Shown here: piece by piece, positions 19,625-32,000 of the stretch
Layout: each line of letters opens with the position of its first letter
Position numbering within the stretch: position 1 is the stretch's first letter
Source: Chrysomallon squamiferum
Taxonomy: Eukaryota; Mollusca; Gastropoda; Neomphalida; Peltospiridae
Direction: 5' to 3'
NCBI GenBank assembly: GCA_012295275.1
Contig: CM022665.1
Span: 47,987,564 to 48,051,563, forward strand
DNA length: 64,000 nucleotides
Program-made: the position numbers and the translations under genes
The notes under the pieces: model-generated
The model's database searches: none
What the model saw: only the letters and a program-made list of their open reading frames with translations
What the model was told of the DNA's origin: nothing

Positions 19625-22600
19625 GACATTTCGTGTCCATACGGTACAGTGTGCGGTCTGCAGGAGAAATGTGTCTACCCGGAAAAATGTCCGGCCCAGC
19701 CAGCGTGCGTAGGTGAGAAAAATTTCATTTATTAACACTTTCGTTCATTCATTTATTTGTTCATTCATTCAGTCGTGTAAACCTTTTTATATTGTTTAAT
19801 TTATTCGTTCACTAGCTCCACTGAATAATCCTTACATTCGCTGTCCCGTCGGAGAGCCAGTGAGAGACGCTGACGGAAACGTGGTGTATTCTGGGAGGGG
19901 AAGCCCTCCAGACAGATGTCCGGAAGGAACAGAGCCGCTCATTTCTCCCACAGATCGATTTGCAGTCTGCTGCTGGCGTCACAGTGAGAAAAACACATTG
20001 CTTGATGTTATTTAGTTAAAACACGTTGCTTGATGTTATTTAGTTAAAACACATTGCGTGGTGTTATTTAGTTAAAACACATTGCGTGGTGTTATTTAGT
20101 TAAAACACATTGCTTGATGTTATTTAGTTAAAACACACTGCTTGATGTTATTTAGTTAAAACACATTGCTTGATGTTATTTAGTTAAAACACACTGCTTG
20201 ATGTTATTTAGTTAAAACACACTGCTTGATGTTATTTAGTTAAAACACATTGCGAGGTGTTATTTAATTAAAACACATTGCTTGATGTTATTTAGTTAAA
20301 ACACATTGCTTGATGTTATTTAATTAAAACACATTGCTTGATGTTATTTAATTAAAACACATTGCTTGATGTTATTTAATTGCTTGATGTTATCTATATT
20401 TGTACTAGACAAACGTGTAATGATACTTACTATGAATCTATATTTGTACTAGACCAACCTGTAATGATACTTACTATGAATCTATATTTGTACTAGACAA
20501 ACGTGTAATAATACTTACTATGAATCTATATTTGTACTAGACCAACCTGTAATGACACTTACTATGAATCTATATTTGTACTAGACCAACCTGTAACGAT
20601 ACTTACTATGAATCTATATTTGTACTAGACCAACCTGTAATGATACTTACTATGAATCTATATTTGTACTAGACAAACGTGTAATGATACTTACTATGAA
20701 TCTATATTTGTACTAGACAAACGTGTAATGATACTTACTATGAATCTATATTTGTACTAGACAAACGTGTAATGATACTTACTATGAATCTGTATTTGTA
20801 CTAGACCGATCTGTAATGACACTTACTATGAATCTATATTTGTACTAGACAAACCTGTAACGACAAGTTTGGAAACGACGAAACCTGGGATCTGTCCGGT
20901 GTCACGTGGTGTGGGAGACTGCAGAGACTCGTGCAGAAATGACAGCTCGTGTCCAGGACGACTCAAGTGCTGTCAGAATGGGTGTGGAGTCTCGTGTATG
21001 TCTCCCGCGGCCAATCTCACTGACCCCTGCATCTCACACGTGAGAACGTTTCAATTAATAACTTTACTATTTCGAAAGAAATTGAATCTAACTATTTTTA
21101 GAGTCTAACTGTAGTTTAAAATCGCAGAATAACAGTGTTTCTGTGTTAATGCTTCACTTTCTTTTGCTACGTGGTCATCGACAACAAATTTAGGTTGTGT
21201 GGTTCTTTGTTTCTTTACACTTATAGATAGATATATACAGAAAATAACAAATATATTGACCATTATAAAAATTACTCATCTGTTGTTACTGTGGTCAAAT
21301 CAGTTGATATCAACAGCGCATCATGGTTTTTGTAATAAAAATCTGTAAAAGAATTCCTGAAAATCTTCATCTAATTCAACAAATATCTGATGCTTATAAA
21401 AATTAAACAAAGTTACAAATTTAAACTTGTTGTTACCTACGATCTGTAGTTTGATTACGCGGTTTGTTCAAGAGAATACGTACTAACAGTGAGTCTGATG
21501 TTTACAGAATATCAGGTGTAACCCTGGTTATGTGTGTCGTCTGCATCGCGTGCAGTGTGTGACGTCACCGTGTCCCCCTCAACCTAAATGTGTCTGTGAG
21601 TTCTCTTAACTCTTATTTGTCTAATTACGATAATTACAGTAATGTTACTTTATTGAAATCAGTCTGGTTTGTGTGTTTTCCTTTTTAATAGTCTGTAGTT
21701 TAAATATTCTAATTTGTTCTCTATGCCCAGTAAAGTATGAAGAAATGAATATTGTAATAGTTTGTGTTCTTCCCTTTTCGTTGTGGCATTATTTTTGTTA
21801 TATCATACAGTGGCATCCAAAGTAATAACGCAGGCGCACTGTCCTCTGGGTAATCCCGTGCTGGACGTGGATGGACGAGAACTGAACTGTGGGTTTGTGA
21901 TAAATCCAGACCGTTGTCCTGACAACACTTCCTGTAGTGCTTCGCCCGTTGACAAATATGGCGCCTGTTGTTGGATTAATAGTAAATTTAATATTTCATT
22001 TTTATTTTATAAGATGTTTTAATTATTTTTAATAGTCAGTGCATATTAACAGAACAAAATATTCCGAAAAAGAGGAGACAGGAACAATTCATTTAAAAAA
22101 AAACGTCCTTTAAAAAAATTATATTTCCAGTTAAACATATGACGTTGTAAATATTATATTTTTTTACGAAATACTAAACGCGATATTTATAATCAGACAT
22201 AAACAATCTCTATGGAAAATACTGACAACAACAAAAAATATATATATATATTTATTGTTCTGATTATTACTAATATTACTTATTGAATATTATTAATACT
22301 TACTGATATTAATGACAATATTCACGTCGTTGTTTTTAAATTATTAAAAATATAATGAGTTAAGATTTCACACAGACACTCACACACTGCACCCACCCAC
22401 ACCCAGACCAGTGAAACCTGGACGATGTCCCAGCAGGAGGGGTGTGGTCGGAACCTGTGTTGAAATGTGTAACAACGACAGCGGCTGTCCCGGCAGTATG
22501 AAGTGTTGTAACAACGGCTGCGGCCACGTTTGCATGGAACCCGAAAACAGCAGTAATTCCTGCAAGGTTTTCTTTTTTTCTTTCTTTCTTCTTCTTCTTC

Positions 22601-25050
22601 TTCTTGATCATCATCATCTTCGTCGTCGTTGTCGTCGTCTTCATTATTTATTTATTTATTTATTTACTCATTCGTATAAGAATGTGTAGTGAATTCTGAT
22701 AACAGTGTAAAATATATTGTTTTAAAGTACCTATTATTATAATTTTACGTCTATTATGATTTGAATATTTAAAATTATGTTGTTGGTTGTTTTTTGTTTT
22801 TTTGAAGAACGTCGTCTGTCCACGGGGAAGCACGTGTGAACTACGACCACTGCCGTGTCTGATAGCGCCGTGTGCTGTCCAAGCTGTGTGTACGAGTGAG
22901 TTTTCTTGTTACGTCATTACGTCCGTGTGCTAGTTGTTACGTCAATGAGTTTATTGTTACGTCATTACGTCCGTGTGCTAGTTGTTACGTCAATGAGTTA
23001 GTTGTTACGTCATTACGTCCGTGTCCTAGTTGTTACGTCAATGAGTTAGTTGTTACGTCATTATGTCCGTGTACTAGTTGTTACGTCAATGAGTTAGTTG
23101 TTACGTCATTACGTCCGTGTCCTAGTTGTTACGTCAATGAGTTAGTTGTTACGTCAATTGTTACGTCAATGAGTTAGTTGTTACGTCATTACGTCCGTGT
23201 GCTAGTTGTTACGTCATTATGTCCGTGTGCTAGTTGTTACGTCATTACGTCCGTGTGCTATTGTTACGTCATTATGTCCGTGTGCTAGTTGTTACGTCAT
23301 TATGTCCGTGTACTAGTTGTTACGTCAATGAGTTAGTTGTTACGTCATAACGTCCGTGTCCTAGTTGTTACGTCAATGAGTTAGTTGTTACGTCATTACG
23401 TCCGTGTCCTAGTTGTTACGTCAATGAGTTAGTTGTTACGTCATTACGTCCGTGTGCTAGTTGTTACGTCAATGTGTTAGTTGTTTCGTCATTACGTGTT
23501 TTAACTTAGTTATTCCGAGATTTTAAAATAGAAAGATAGTTAGATTCTACTTTTTTTCAAAACAGTTAAATTAACAATTAAAATGTACTCACAGTTATTA
23601 ACTGTTTGAAAGCGTTGTTTTGATTACGTAGATTTATATACAAAATTTCTTGTGTTGTTGTGAAAAGGTGCAAAGATCCCGTGGAGATGTCGGCAGCCGC
23701 CAGTTCGAGGTCACTGCAAAGGGAAGTTTGTCTACTGGTACTACAACGTCGTCACCGTCCGCTGTGAGAAGTTTGTGTTCGGTGGTTGCGGCGGAAACAG
23801 CAACCGATTTCTCACCGCCTCCGAGTGTTACAGTCACTGTGAGTGTTATCTCCGTAACAGTGTTTAGATATGTTACAGTGTGAGTGTTATCTAATGTAAC
23901 AAAGTTTACGTATGTTATAGTGTGAGTGTTTTCTAAAGTAACAAAGTTTACGAATGTTACAGTGTAAGTGATGTAACAGAGTTCATGTATGTTACAGTGT
24001 GGGTGTTGTCTAATGTAACAAAGTTTACGAATGTTACAGTGTGAGTGTTATCTAATGTAACAAAATTCACCTATGTTATTATGTTTTAACAATTACTTTT
24101 AATTAAATAAAAAATATTTGTTTATTGCAGGTAATCCCAGTGCAAGTCCGTGTATGGTAAGACATTTAATAAATATTTATTTAATACATTCTATTGCTGT
24201 CTGTTAGTATACAGATGTTATTTATTTAATACATTCTGTTACTGTCTGTTAGTATACAGATGTTATTTATTTAATACATTCTGTTACTGTCTGTTAGTAT
24301 ACAGATGTTATTTATTTAATACATTCTGTTACTGTCTGTTAGTATACAGATGTTATTTATTTAACACATTCTGTTACTGTCTGTTAGTATACAGATTTTA
24401 TTTATTTAACACATTCTATTGCTGTCTGTTAGTATACAGATGTTATTTATTTAACACATTCTGTTACTGTCTGTTAGTATACAGATGTTATTTATTTAAC
24501 ACATTCTGTTACTGTCTGTTAGTATACAGATGTTATTTATTTAACACATTCTGTTACTGTCTGTTAGTATACAGATGTTATTTATTTAACACATTCTGTT
24601 ACTGTCTTTTTGTATACAGATGTTATTTATTTAACACATTCTATTGCTGTCTGTTAGTATACAGATGTTATTTATTTAATACATTCTGTTACTGTCTTTT
24701 TGTATACAGATGTTATTTATTTAACACATTCTATTACTGTTTGTTACTATACAGATGATATTTCAGATAGAACTGTTTGTAATCCAGCAGTAACATGACA
24801 GTACTTTATAATCATCATTCAGCAGACTACATAGTACTGATACTAGTATAGAATGAAGCAGAAAATTGAGCACAGAGAAAAATTCAAACTTCTAACACAT
24901 CTTGCTTCACGCAAACAACGTAATAAAAAATATATCAATCAAGTCTTTTATCAAATATCTGTACATCATAAATCACATTGTAATAATTCTGTTTCTTTTA
25001 ATATTATGTGCTGTTGGTTTATTTATTTATTCATTCATTCATTTATTCTT

Positions 25051-25085
<35 letters not shown>

Positions 25086-26775
25086 TCCTTGTCATCATTC
25101 ATTGTTTGTTTTGTTTCAAAGAGAAAGTCATGTGACGGGAAATGTTTCATACATTCAGACAAAACGTGTGAACATGGCCCTTGTAACCAGAGAGCGACGT
25201 GTGGTACGTTTTATATATCTTAATATGTCTTACAGTAATATTAATATGTCTTACAGTAGTATAAATATGTCTTACAGTAGTATAAATATGTCTTACAGTA
25301 GTATAAATATGTCTTACAGTAGTATAAATATGTCTTACAGTAGTATAAATATGTCTTACTGTAGTATAAATATGTCTTACAGTAGTATAAATATGTCTTA
25401 CAGTAACATAAATATGTCTTACAGTAGTATAAATATGTCTTACAGTAATATAAATATGTCTTACAGTAGTGTAAATATGTCTTACAGTAGTATAAATATG
25501 TCTTGCTGTAGTATAAATATGTCTTACAGTAGTATAAATATGTCTTACAGTAGTATAAATATGTCTTACAGTAGTATAAATATGTCTTACTGTAGTATAA
25601 ATATGTCTTACAGTAGTATAAATATGTCTTACAGTAACATAAATATGTCTTACAGTAGTATAAATATGTCTTACAGTAATATAAATATGTCTTACAGTAA
25701 TGTAAATATGTCTTACAGTAGTATAAATATGTCTTGCAGTAGTATAAATATGTCTTACAGTAGTATAAATATGTCTTACAGTAGTATAAATATGTCTTAC
25801 AGTAGTATAAATATGTCTTACAGTAGTATAAATATGACTTACAGTAGTATAAATATGTCTTACAGTAACATAAATATGTCTTACACTAGACAACAGTAAT
25901 ATAAATATGTCTAGTTACTAATATGTATAATTATCTCCATATATCAGCAGATAAACACAGGCTATTTACTATAATTATTTATACATATTTATTTATTATT
26001 TTTCATTGATTAATATTTTCTCTCTTTCACATATAGAGATTAGTCAATCTCAAGATTATATACATATAATAATTATTATTTTAGTAAAATATCTATACTT
26101 AGAACACACAAAAGAAATGAATGTTTATATATTACCGGGATTTTCGTTTTTAAAAAATGGGATAATATCTGTCCTCGTCACAAGGTGTTTTTGTGTAATA
26201 TTTACAGATGTTTAAGGCTGACTTTTCTACACTATTTGCTGATGTTTAAGGCTGTCCTCTACAATATTTACTGATGGTATTTCGTGTAATATTTACTGAT
26301 GTTTTTATTCAAGGGCGTTTTAGAATTTTATTCGGTTGATATCATTTCTTAACATACATCACTGCTGTTATTATTTAATATACTTAGTTAAATTATGTTG
26401 ACAATTAGTAGAAATAATAAATTAATTAAATTTCATTCAGCTATAGGATATTTGTAATTGTAATTTATCGTTATATGAGTTACAGGTACCACCACCACCA
26501 CGACAACGACGTCAGCATTAGTAAAGCCAGGTCGGTGTCCCGTTCCCAGGGGCAAACCGTCCTGTGAGGTCACGTGCAGAAACGACTACGACTGCAGCGG
26601 CGACCTCAAGTGTTGTTACAACGGCTGCGGTCGCCTGTGTACGAGATCAGTGACGTTGCCGCCGTTGCTGCCACCGTGTCCACCTGGTGTCCCAGCTGTG
26701 ATGTGCAGGTGGCTCGAAAGTCTGGCGAAGATTTTAGTGAACATGTTCAGACAAACTATCAGCAGTTCACACTAG
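19625..26775 (+). CDS. Secreted multi-module protein: 3 WAP, 2 lustrin-type, 1 Kunitz, 4 Cys-rich linker modules
   Basis: Exons: 19625-19712 linker, 19816-19983 lustrin-type, 20849-21039 WAP, 21508-21595 linker, 21811-21981 lustrin-type, 22412-22566 WAP, 22808-22895 linker, 23668-23838 Kunitz, 24131-24156 short, 25122-25203 linker, 26486-26775 WAP and tail. Phases join throughout, about 506 residues. WAP modules show KPGxCP...CxxxCxxDxxC...KCCxNGCGxxC with all eight cysteines. The Kunitz module has exact C-x8-C-x15-C-x7-C-x12-C-x3-C spacing with lysine after the second Cys (P1), as in trypsin-type inhibitors; its last Cys is completed by the 26-nt exon. Lustrin-type modules end CCWR/CCWI. The likely role is an extracellular serine-protease inhibitor or matrix/shell protein (inference). 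A Thr run (six residues) precedes the last WAP. Stop TAG at 26773-26775 lies in a repeat unit, so the tail could be longer by splicing. The 5' end is uncertain. Confidence 0.88.
19988..20395 (+). repeat. 30-bp minisatellite starting just after a donor site, about 13 copies
   Basis: The unit is ACATTGCTTGATGTTATTTA then GTTAAAACAC. The first copy begins a few bases after the donor of the lustrin-type exon ending at 19983 (GTGAGAAAAACACATTGC). One sub-variant has GCGTGGTG. Confidence 0.93.
20390..20848 (+). repeat. 44-bp minisatellite containing the 3' splice site and start of the first WAP exon
   Basis: The unit is ATCTATATTTGTACTAGACA then AACGTGTAATGATACTTACTATGA, about 10 copies. The last copy is the real acceptor TTTGTACTAG followed by the exon start ACAAACCTGTAACGACAAG at 20849. 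All copies keep the TACTAG acceptor-like motif. Confidence 0.95.
22897..23495 (+). repeat. About 48-bp minisatellite beginning at a 5' splice site
   Basis: The unit carries GTTACGTCATTACGTCCGTG, TGCTAGTTGTTACGTCAATG and AGTTAGTT, about 13 copies with deletions. It starts at the donor of the linker exon ending at 22895 (ACGAGTGAGTTTTCTTGTTACG), and unit bases CAATGAGTTAGTTGTTACG resemble that donor region. The repetitive 101-codon open frame at 22872 is not a gene. Confidence 0.92.
23839..24075 (+). repeat. About 42-bp minisatellite containing copies of the Kunitz exon donor
   Basis: The unit is GTTACAGTGTGAGTGTTATC then TAATGTAACAAAGTTTACGTAT, about 5 copies. The Kunitz exon ends TGTTACAGTCACT before donor GTGAGTGTTATC, so each unit repeats the exon end plus donor in slightly altered form. 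Confidence 0.88.
24165..24755 (+). repeat. 45-bp minisatellite after the 26-nt exon, 13 copies
   Basis: The unit runs TTTATTTAATACATTCTGTT then ACTGTCTGTTAGTATACAGATGTTA. Because 45 is a multiple of three, a repetitive 202-codon frame (24150-24758) stays open, and this is not a gene. It begins about 10 bases after the donor at 24157. Confidence 0.95.
25215..25905 (+). repeat. 21-bp minisatellite, about 33 copies
   Basis: The unit is AATATGTCTTACAGTAGTAT plus A, each with acceptor-like TGTCTTACAG. It begins about 12 bases after the donor of the exon ending at 25203. The 21-bp period keeps frames open on both strands (25147-25893 and 24853-25899), and neither is a gene. Confidence 0.96.
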
Positions 26776-27110
26776 AATTCACACTAGAATGTTTACTGTG
26801 TACATCTCACACTAGATTCTACTCAGTGTAGTTCACACTAGACGTTTTACTCAGTAAAATTCACACTAGACTGTTTACCCTGGCCACTTCACACTAGAAT
26901 GTTTACTATGTACATCTCACACTAGATTCTACTCAGTGTAGTTCACACTAGACGTTTTACTCAGTAAAATTCACACTAGACTGTTTACCCTGGCCACTTC
27001 ACACTAGAATGTTTATGTACAGTTCACACTAGACTACATTTCACACTAGATTCTAATCAGTATAGTTCGCACTATATTGTTTACTGTGTACAGTTCACAC
27101 TAGACTTTTT
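26763..27110 (+). repeat. Minisatellite containing the WAP gene stop codon
   Basis: Units carry TTCACACTAGAATGTTTACT, ATCTCACACTAGATTCTACT and TTCACACTAGACGTTTTACT, partly as a higher-order repeat of about 118 bp (26777 and 26895). The WAP gene's last codons TCA CAC TAG are the first TTCACACTAG unit. Confidence 0.9.
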
Positions 27111-27144
27111 GCTTTGAATTGTTCACACGGAAACACTTGTTTGA

Positions 27145-27150
27145 AATAAA
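27145..27150 (+). terminator. Possible polyadenylation signal of the WAP gene
   Basis: AATAAA, overlapping a second AATAAA, lies 370 bases after the stop and just past the stop-derived array. Confidence 0.45.
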
Positions 27151-27848
27151 TAAATAAGAATTAAAAATTAAAAAGTTTAGAATTTCTTGTGATCCGGGCA
27201 GAATAGTTTATCTGTGTTTTTTAAGCATGTCCATGTACATTAAACAAAACTTGTATAATGTTTCTTACTAACAGGAAGTAGGCCAGATGAACATTATGTC
27301 ATTCCTCCTCACTATTCAAGTCATGTGACTTCCAAGTTATAATTAGTTTTTTTTTTTTTTTTTTTTTTTTTTTTATTCATTGTCATCAAAGGTTCATTTA
27401 GGTTACGTTCTTATGCAGTCATAACCTAACTGAGCCTGTTTTTTCGTGTTTTTTTTTTGTTGTTTTGGGGGGTCTGATATGTTTATTTATTTGGTTGTTG
27501 TTGTTTGTTTTTGTTTTTTTTTTTTTACTCTCCCTCTTCTCAGGAAAGATTTCTGGAAACACGACATTTTCTTCTCTTTTTTTTTCTTTTTTTTTTCCCC
27601 CTATAATGTTAATAAGTAGAAATTCAAATTAAAAGTCTGATAAAGAAGATAGTTTATTCTGTACAAAACAGGCAGGTTTAAATCAAAATTAAGTTGAGAA
27701 AAATGTAAGCAAACAGTTTACGAAACACGTCATGAAGGTTACAAATTCCTTATAGTTTGCAGCTCAGTCTTTCACGCATTATTGCGCACACAAAAAGCCC
27801 TACATTTAGAAAGACGACTTTTGAAAACATTTTTTTAATTTTTTTTAT

Positions 27849-27897
<49 letters not shown>

Positions 27898-28252
27898 AAT
27901 ATATATATATAAAAATACAAAGATTATATGGAAAAAATATAAAATATAAATCTCTGTTCCGATAGAAGCGATATCCACTGAATGAATTCGTTTATGTCTA
28001 CGGTTTCCGTTTGAAGTCTACCGTAATCGTTGCGATGAAAAACATCTAGTTACTGCCATGACATACATTTGTGAACTGCACAAAACATCGCAAGACAATT
28101 TTGCACATTTAAATCGAGTGTGGTTTCAGACTTGCAAAACAGGAAACAAGTCATAATAGACTAGATTTATGATTAAAAATATAATCAGTAATGAAATATC
28201 AAACACGAGAAGATGATGATAATGATTATTGTTCTTATTATTGTTGTTCTGG

Positions 28253-28317
<65 letters not shown>

Positions 28318-29060
28318 CAAATAAATAAATATACCTGTAATGTTATTGTTTATGGGTTGGATTGTGCACTTGCAAAAAGCTGAAGTCGTGGATATAACCA
28401 GTATTATGTGACAAACGGCAACAATAATAATCATTATAATTACCTACTCCACTGAAAAGTAACCCCTTCATGCCCTCCGTGAAGACAGAGAGTACCTTAT
28501 AAACAGACTCATGCCGCCAAGTATCAACGCTGGCTTCTCGAGTATGGCTAAGTATTCTCAGATTATAACACGTTTAGAACTAGACCCATATGATCTTATT
28601 AATTAAGTTATTCCATAAATAATATTACATTTTATTTAATAATCAATTAAACTTATTTTGGCAGGATTCCTTGGCTTTTGACAATAACGGGTTCAAAACA
28701 AAACAAAAACAAAAGATAAAATCATTTTTAAAAAAGATGAAAAAAATAAATTTAAAAATTGTTTTCAATACGTCATACTCAAAATACCCACGTCACTCAA
28801 TATTTCCTTCTCTTGAGCATAGGCCCCAAGCCGAGAAACAGTGTTACATATGTTTACTTGAATTACATTACATAATCGATTACTGCACATTCGTTTTAAA
28901 TTTTAATTGCTCAAATTGCACCAGAAATGATAATGTTATCGACAGATGGATTATTTAGCACTGGGTACTTTCATTCATGAGTTCATCCACTCGTTCTGAG
29001 GAGAGGAAGTTAGACTTTTTGAGCGTAACATTACAAAAGCAGCCAGTTCAGTGTGATGCT
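27151..29060. other. Intergenic; poly-T, (TA)n and (ATT)n tracts only
   Basis: Poly-T at about 27346-27374, (TA)n at about 27857-27910 and (ATT)n at about 28253-28314. The open frames 28126-28434 (poly-Asn) and 28671-28958 are low complexity or unsupported. Confidence 0.6.
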
Positions 29061-29064
29061 CTAA

Positions 29065-29070
29065 CCGGAA
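29065..29070 (+). promoter_or_regulatory. ETS-type CCGGAA motif at the CSTF2 5' end
   Basis: ACCGGAAAGG lies 30 bases before the CSTF2 start codon. The same core occurs near the starts of the MPC1 and C6orf118-like genes, suggesting a TATA-less housekeeping promoter (inference). Confidence 0.4.
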
Positions 29071-29099
29071 AGGAGGTCGTATAAAACAAGAAAATAAAA

Positions 29100-32000
29100 A
29101 TGACTGCCAGCGCTGCCCAGCTTTTAAATATTAATCCACCCTTAACAGCTCAAGAAAGGGCTACAAGATCGGTGTTTGGTGGGTGATGCATTTAAAGTTT
29201 GTAATAGTAGTATTATGCTTTATAACCAAATAAAATGTAGTAATAGCAAATTACGCATATGATGAATAACGAAGTTTAGAATTAATACCATTAATTATAG
29301 GATTATTTTTATTAATATAACATTAAATTTAAAATATTGTATTTCGTTAAATCATAAATATAACTATTGTCTTTTTTATTTATTTAAATAATTTCAATGA
29401 TATAAATACATTAAAGCACCATAAAGTCATGTGAAAACACTTATTTCCATTGTCACATTGTGGTTCTGTTTCAGTTGGAAATATTCCCTATGAAGCAACA
29501 GAAGAACAACTGAAGGAAATTTTCACCCAAGCTGGTCCAGTTGTCAGTTTCAGGTTGGTTTTGCATCTTACACACACACAGATATATATAATTTGATGTG
29601 AACAGATAGAAATGTATTTAGATTACAGGCTCTTATAAACATGTCAATATTTCAGGTTGGTGTATGACAGAGAAACAGGCAAACCAAAAGGATATGGCTT
29701 CTGTGAGTACCTGGACTTGGAAACGGCACAGAGTGCTATGCGTAACCTCAACAACCATGACTTCAACGGGCGACCGCTGCGAGTTGGCGTAGCTGCAGGA
29801 GAACAGAGTAAAGATGACATCAAGGGCATGCAGCAAGCTGTGGGCGGAGCACCCATTGAAGTGAGATTCTTTTAAAACAAGAGTGAATCAAATTGTTAAA
29901 CACCAGTTGATTCCTCCAACTTCTGTTTCACGTAGAACACCATTCACAAAATGTTTAATTTCTTTGTATTCACAGAGTCCATATGGAGATCCAATTGAGC
30001 CTGAGAAAGCCCCAGAAGCAATTTCTAAAGCTGTGGCCAGTCTTCCTCCTGAACAGATGTTTGAACTCATGAAACAAATGAAGGTAAACTGCATTTCTGT
30101 TGTTTAAATTATTTTTATATTACATCACAGTTGAATATCTGTGCTTGTTGTTCCTTTTTTGTTGTTTTATTCTCTTTCACAAGGATTCAAAGAATTTGAC
30201 AAATAATTTTAATATAAACTATAATGGATATTTTGAGTAAAAAGAATTAAATAAAAGAAATTTTTAGTTTTTACTGATTAAAACTGATAGTATATTTCAT
30301 TTTGTGAGTTGGTATGAAAATAATAGTATGTTGTGCTGTTGACTTTTTGGTGTAAACTGGTGACTATATAATAAAATAAAGTGTAGTTAAGTGTTCTGTG
30401 TAAGTTATTGTGTTAACATGTATTTCAGCTGTGTTAACGTGTATTACAGCTGTGTTAACGTGTATTTCAGCTGTGTATTCAGAACAACCCGACGGAGGCG
30501 CGCAGCATGCTGTTACAGAATCCACAGTTGGCGTACGCTCTGCTTCAGGCTCAGATTGTCATGAAAATTGTCGATCCACAAGTTGCACTGGTCAGTAACT
30601 ACACAGAAAATGTTTAATTTAAATTTCTGTACCAATTCTCTTCACAGCAGTGGTTAGTTAAAAATAGATTCCTGATTTTATCTGAAATCAGTCTTGAATA
30701 AACTCTCAGAAAAAATGTATCAGCTCAGTTAATTATTTAGAACATTTTAAGATACTATATGAAAATATTTTACAGTCAGTGACTAATTCACAAAACAAGT
30801 ACTTACTGGAACTGAAAATGTAAAAAATATTAACCATTCATTGTAGAGTTTTAATGGAGTCATTCTATTGACTTGTTACATTTGTTAATGATAGTTTTAC
30901 ATCATTCCATTGTCTGATGGTTGTAGTTAATTATGTCTGCTGGAGTTATTGTTGTGATTTTGTTCAACAGGCCATGTTGTATCGAGATCCAAACCAGATT
31001 CCCACCTCAACACCTGTTTCTAATGGAGCTGCTCATGTGGTACGTATAAACAACACTCTGCTGTTACACTTTAAATAATACTGTACCTTTATAATACATT
31101 AAACCAGACAGTGCCATTATTATACATTAAACAATACAGTGCCATTATTATATATTAAACAAGACAGTGCCAAATTTGTATATTAAACAATGCAGTATTA
31201 TTATAAATTAAACATTGCAGTATCATTATTATACATTAAACAATACTGTACCTTTATTATATATTAAACAATACAGTGCCATTATTGTATGTTAAACAAT
31301 ACACTTTTATTATGACATTATTTAGATGTTCAGTAATACAGTACAGCCATAATAAAACTAACAAACACTGTGTTTCTATGGTTACAATATTTTTCAGCTT
31401 GTGAACAACACAGTTATGTTATTTTATTACTGCACTGTTTAAACAAATTTATTTCTGTGTTTATTTTTAAAATTTTAAAAAAAAAAGACAGTTCATGAAT
31501 TACAGTAAAATAGTCCTGTGTTAATATGAACTACTTCATTATAATTAAATTATCTGTATGTTTCCACACAGAACTTTACACTGATAAGTCATGTAAAAAC
31601 ACTAAACTTGTACTTCAAGAATTTGCCTTAATGCTAAACATTCTCTTAGTAAAGAATTTAATCAGGGAGTTAAGATAAGATATTTTGTAAAACTGTTTTT
31701 AATGATTTTTGTATTTATAATCTCTATCTGTAGATATGTAGATATGTAGATAGTACATACCAGTATATGTTATATTGTGTTTTAAACAGACACCCACTTC
31801 CTCATCACCTATGGACATCAGTCAGTCTCAGGGCATGATACCTCCAGGTAATTAAATAATAACTACATACTTTTAATACTTTTAAACAAGTAAAATATTT
31901 ATCATTAAATTTGTTTGCTAGGTGTATTTAATGTTGAGTAAATTATAACTTTTTCACTTTTAATGACATCTTATTTTATATTTCAGTATTATGACAGAGG

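Noticed and set aside
22399-22411. Acceptor CACCCAG at 22406 for the second WAP exon
   Set aside because: It would create an in-frame TGA (AAC CAG TGA); the next AG at 22411 gives MKPGRCP in frame.
24150-25899. Long repetitive open frames (202 codons at 24150, 348 at 24853, 248 on the minus strand at 25147)
   Set aside because: They are read-through of 45-bp and 21-bp minisatellites whose period is a multiple of three, and they overlap introns of the WAP gene.
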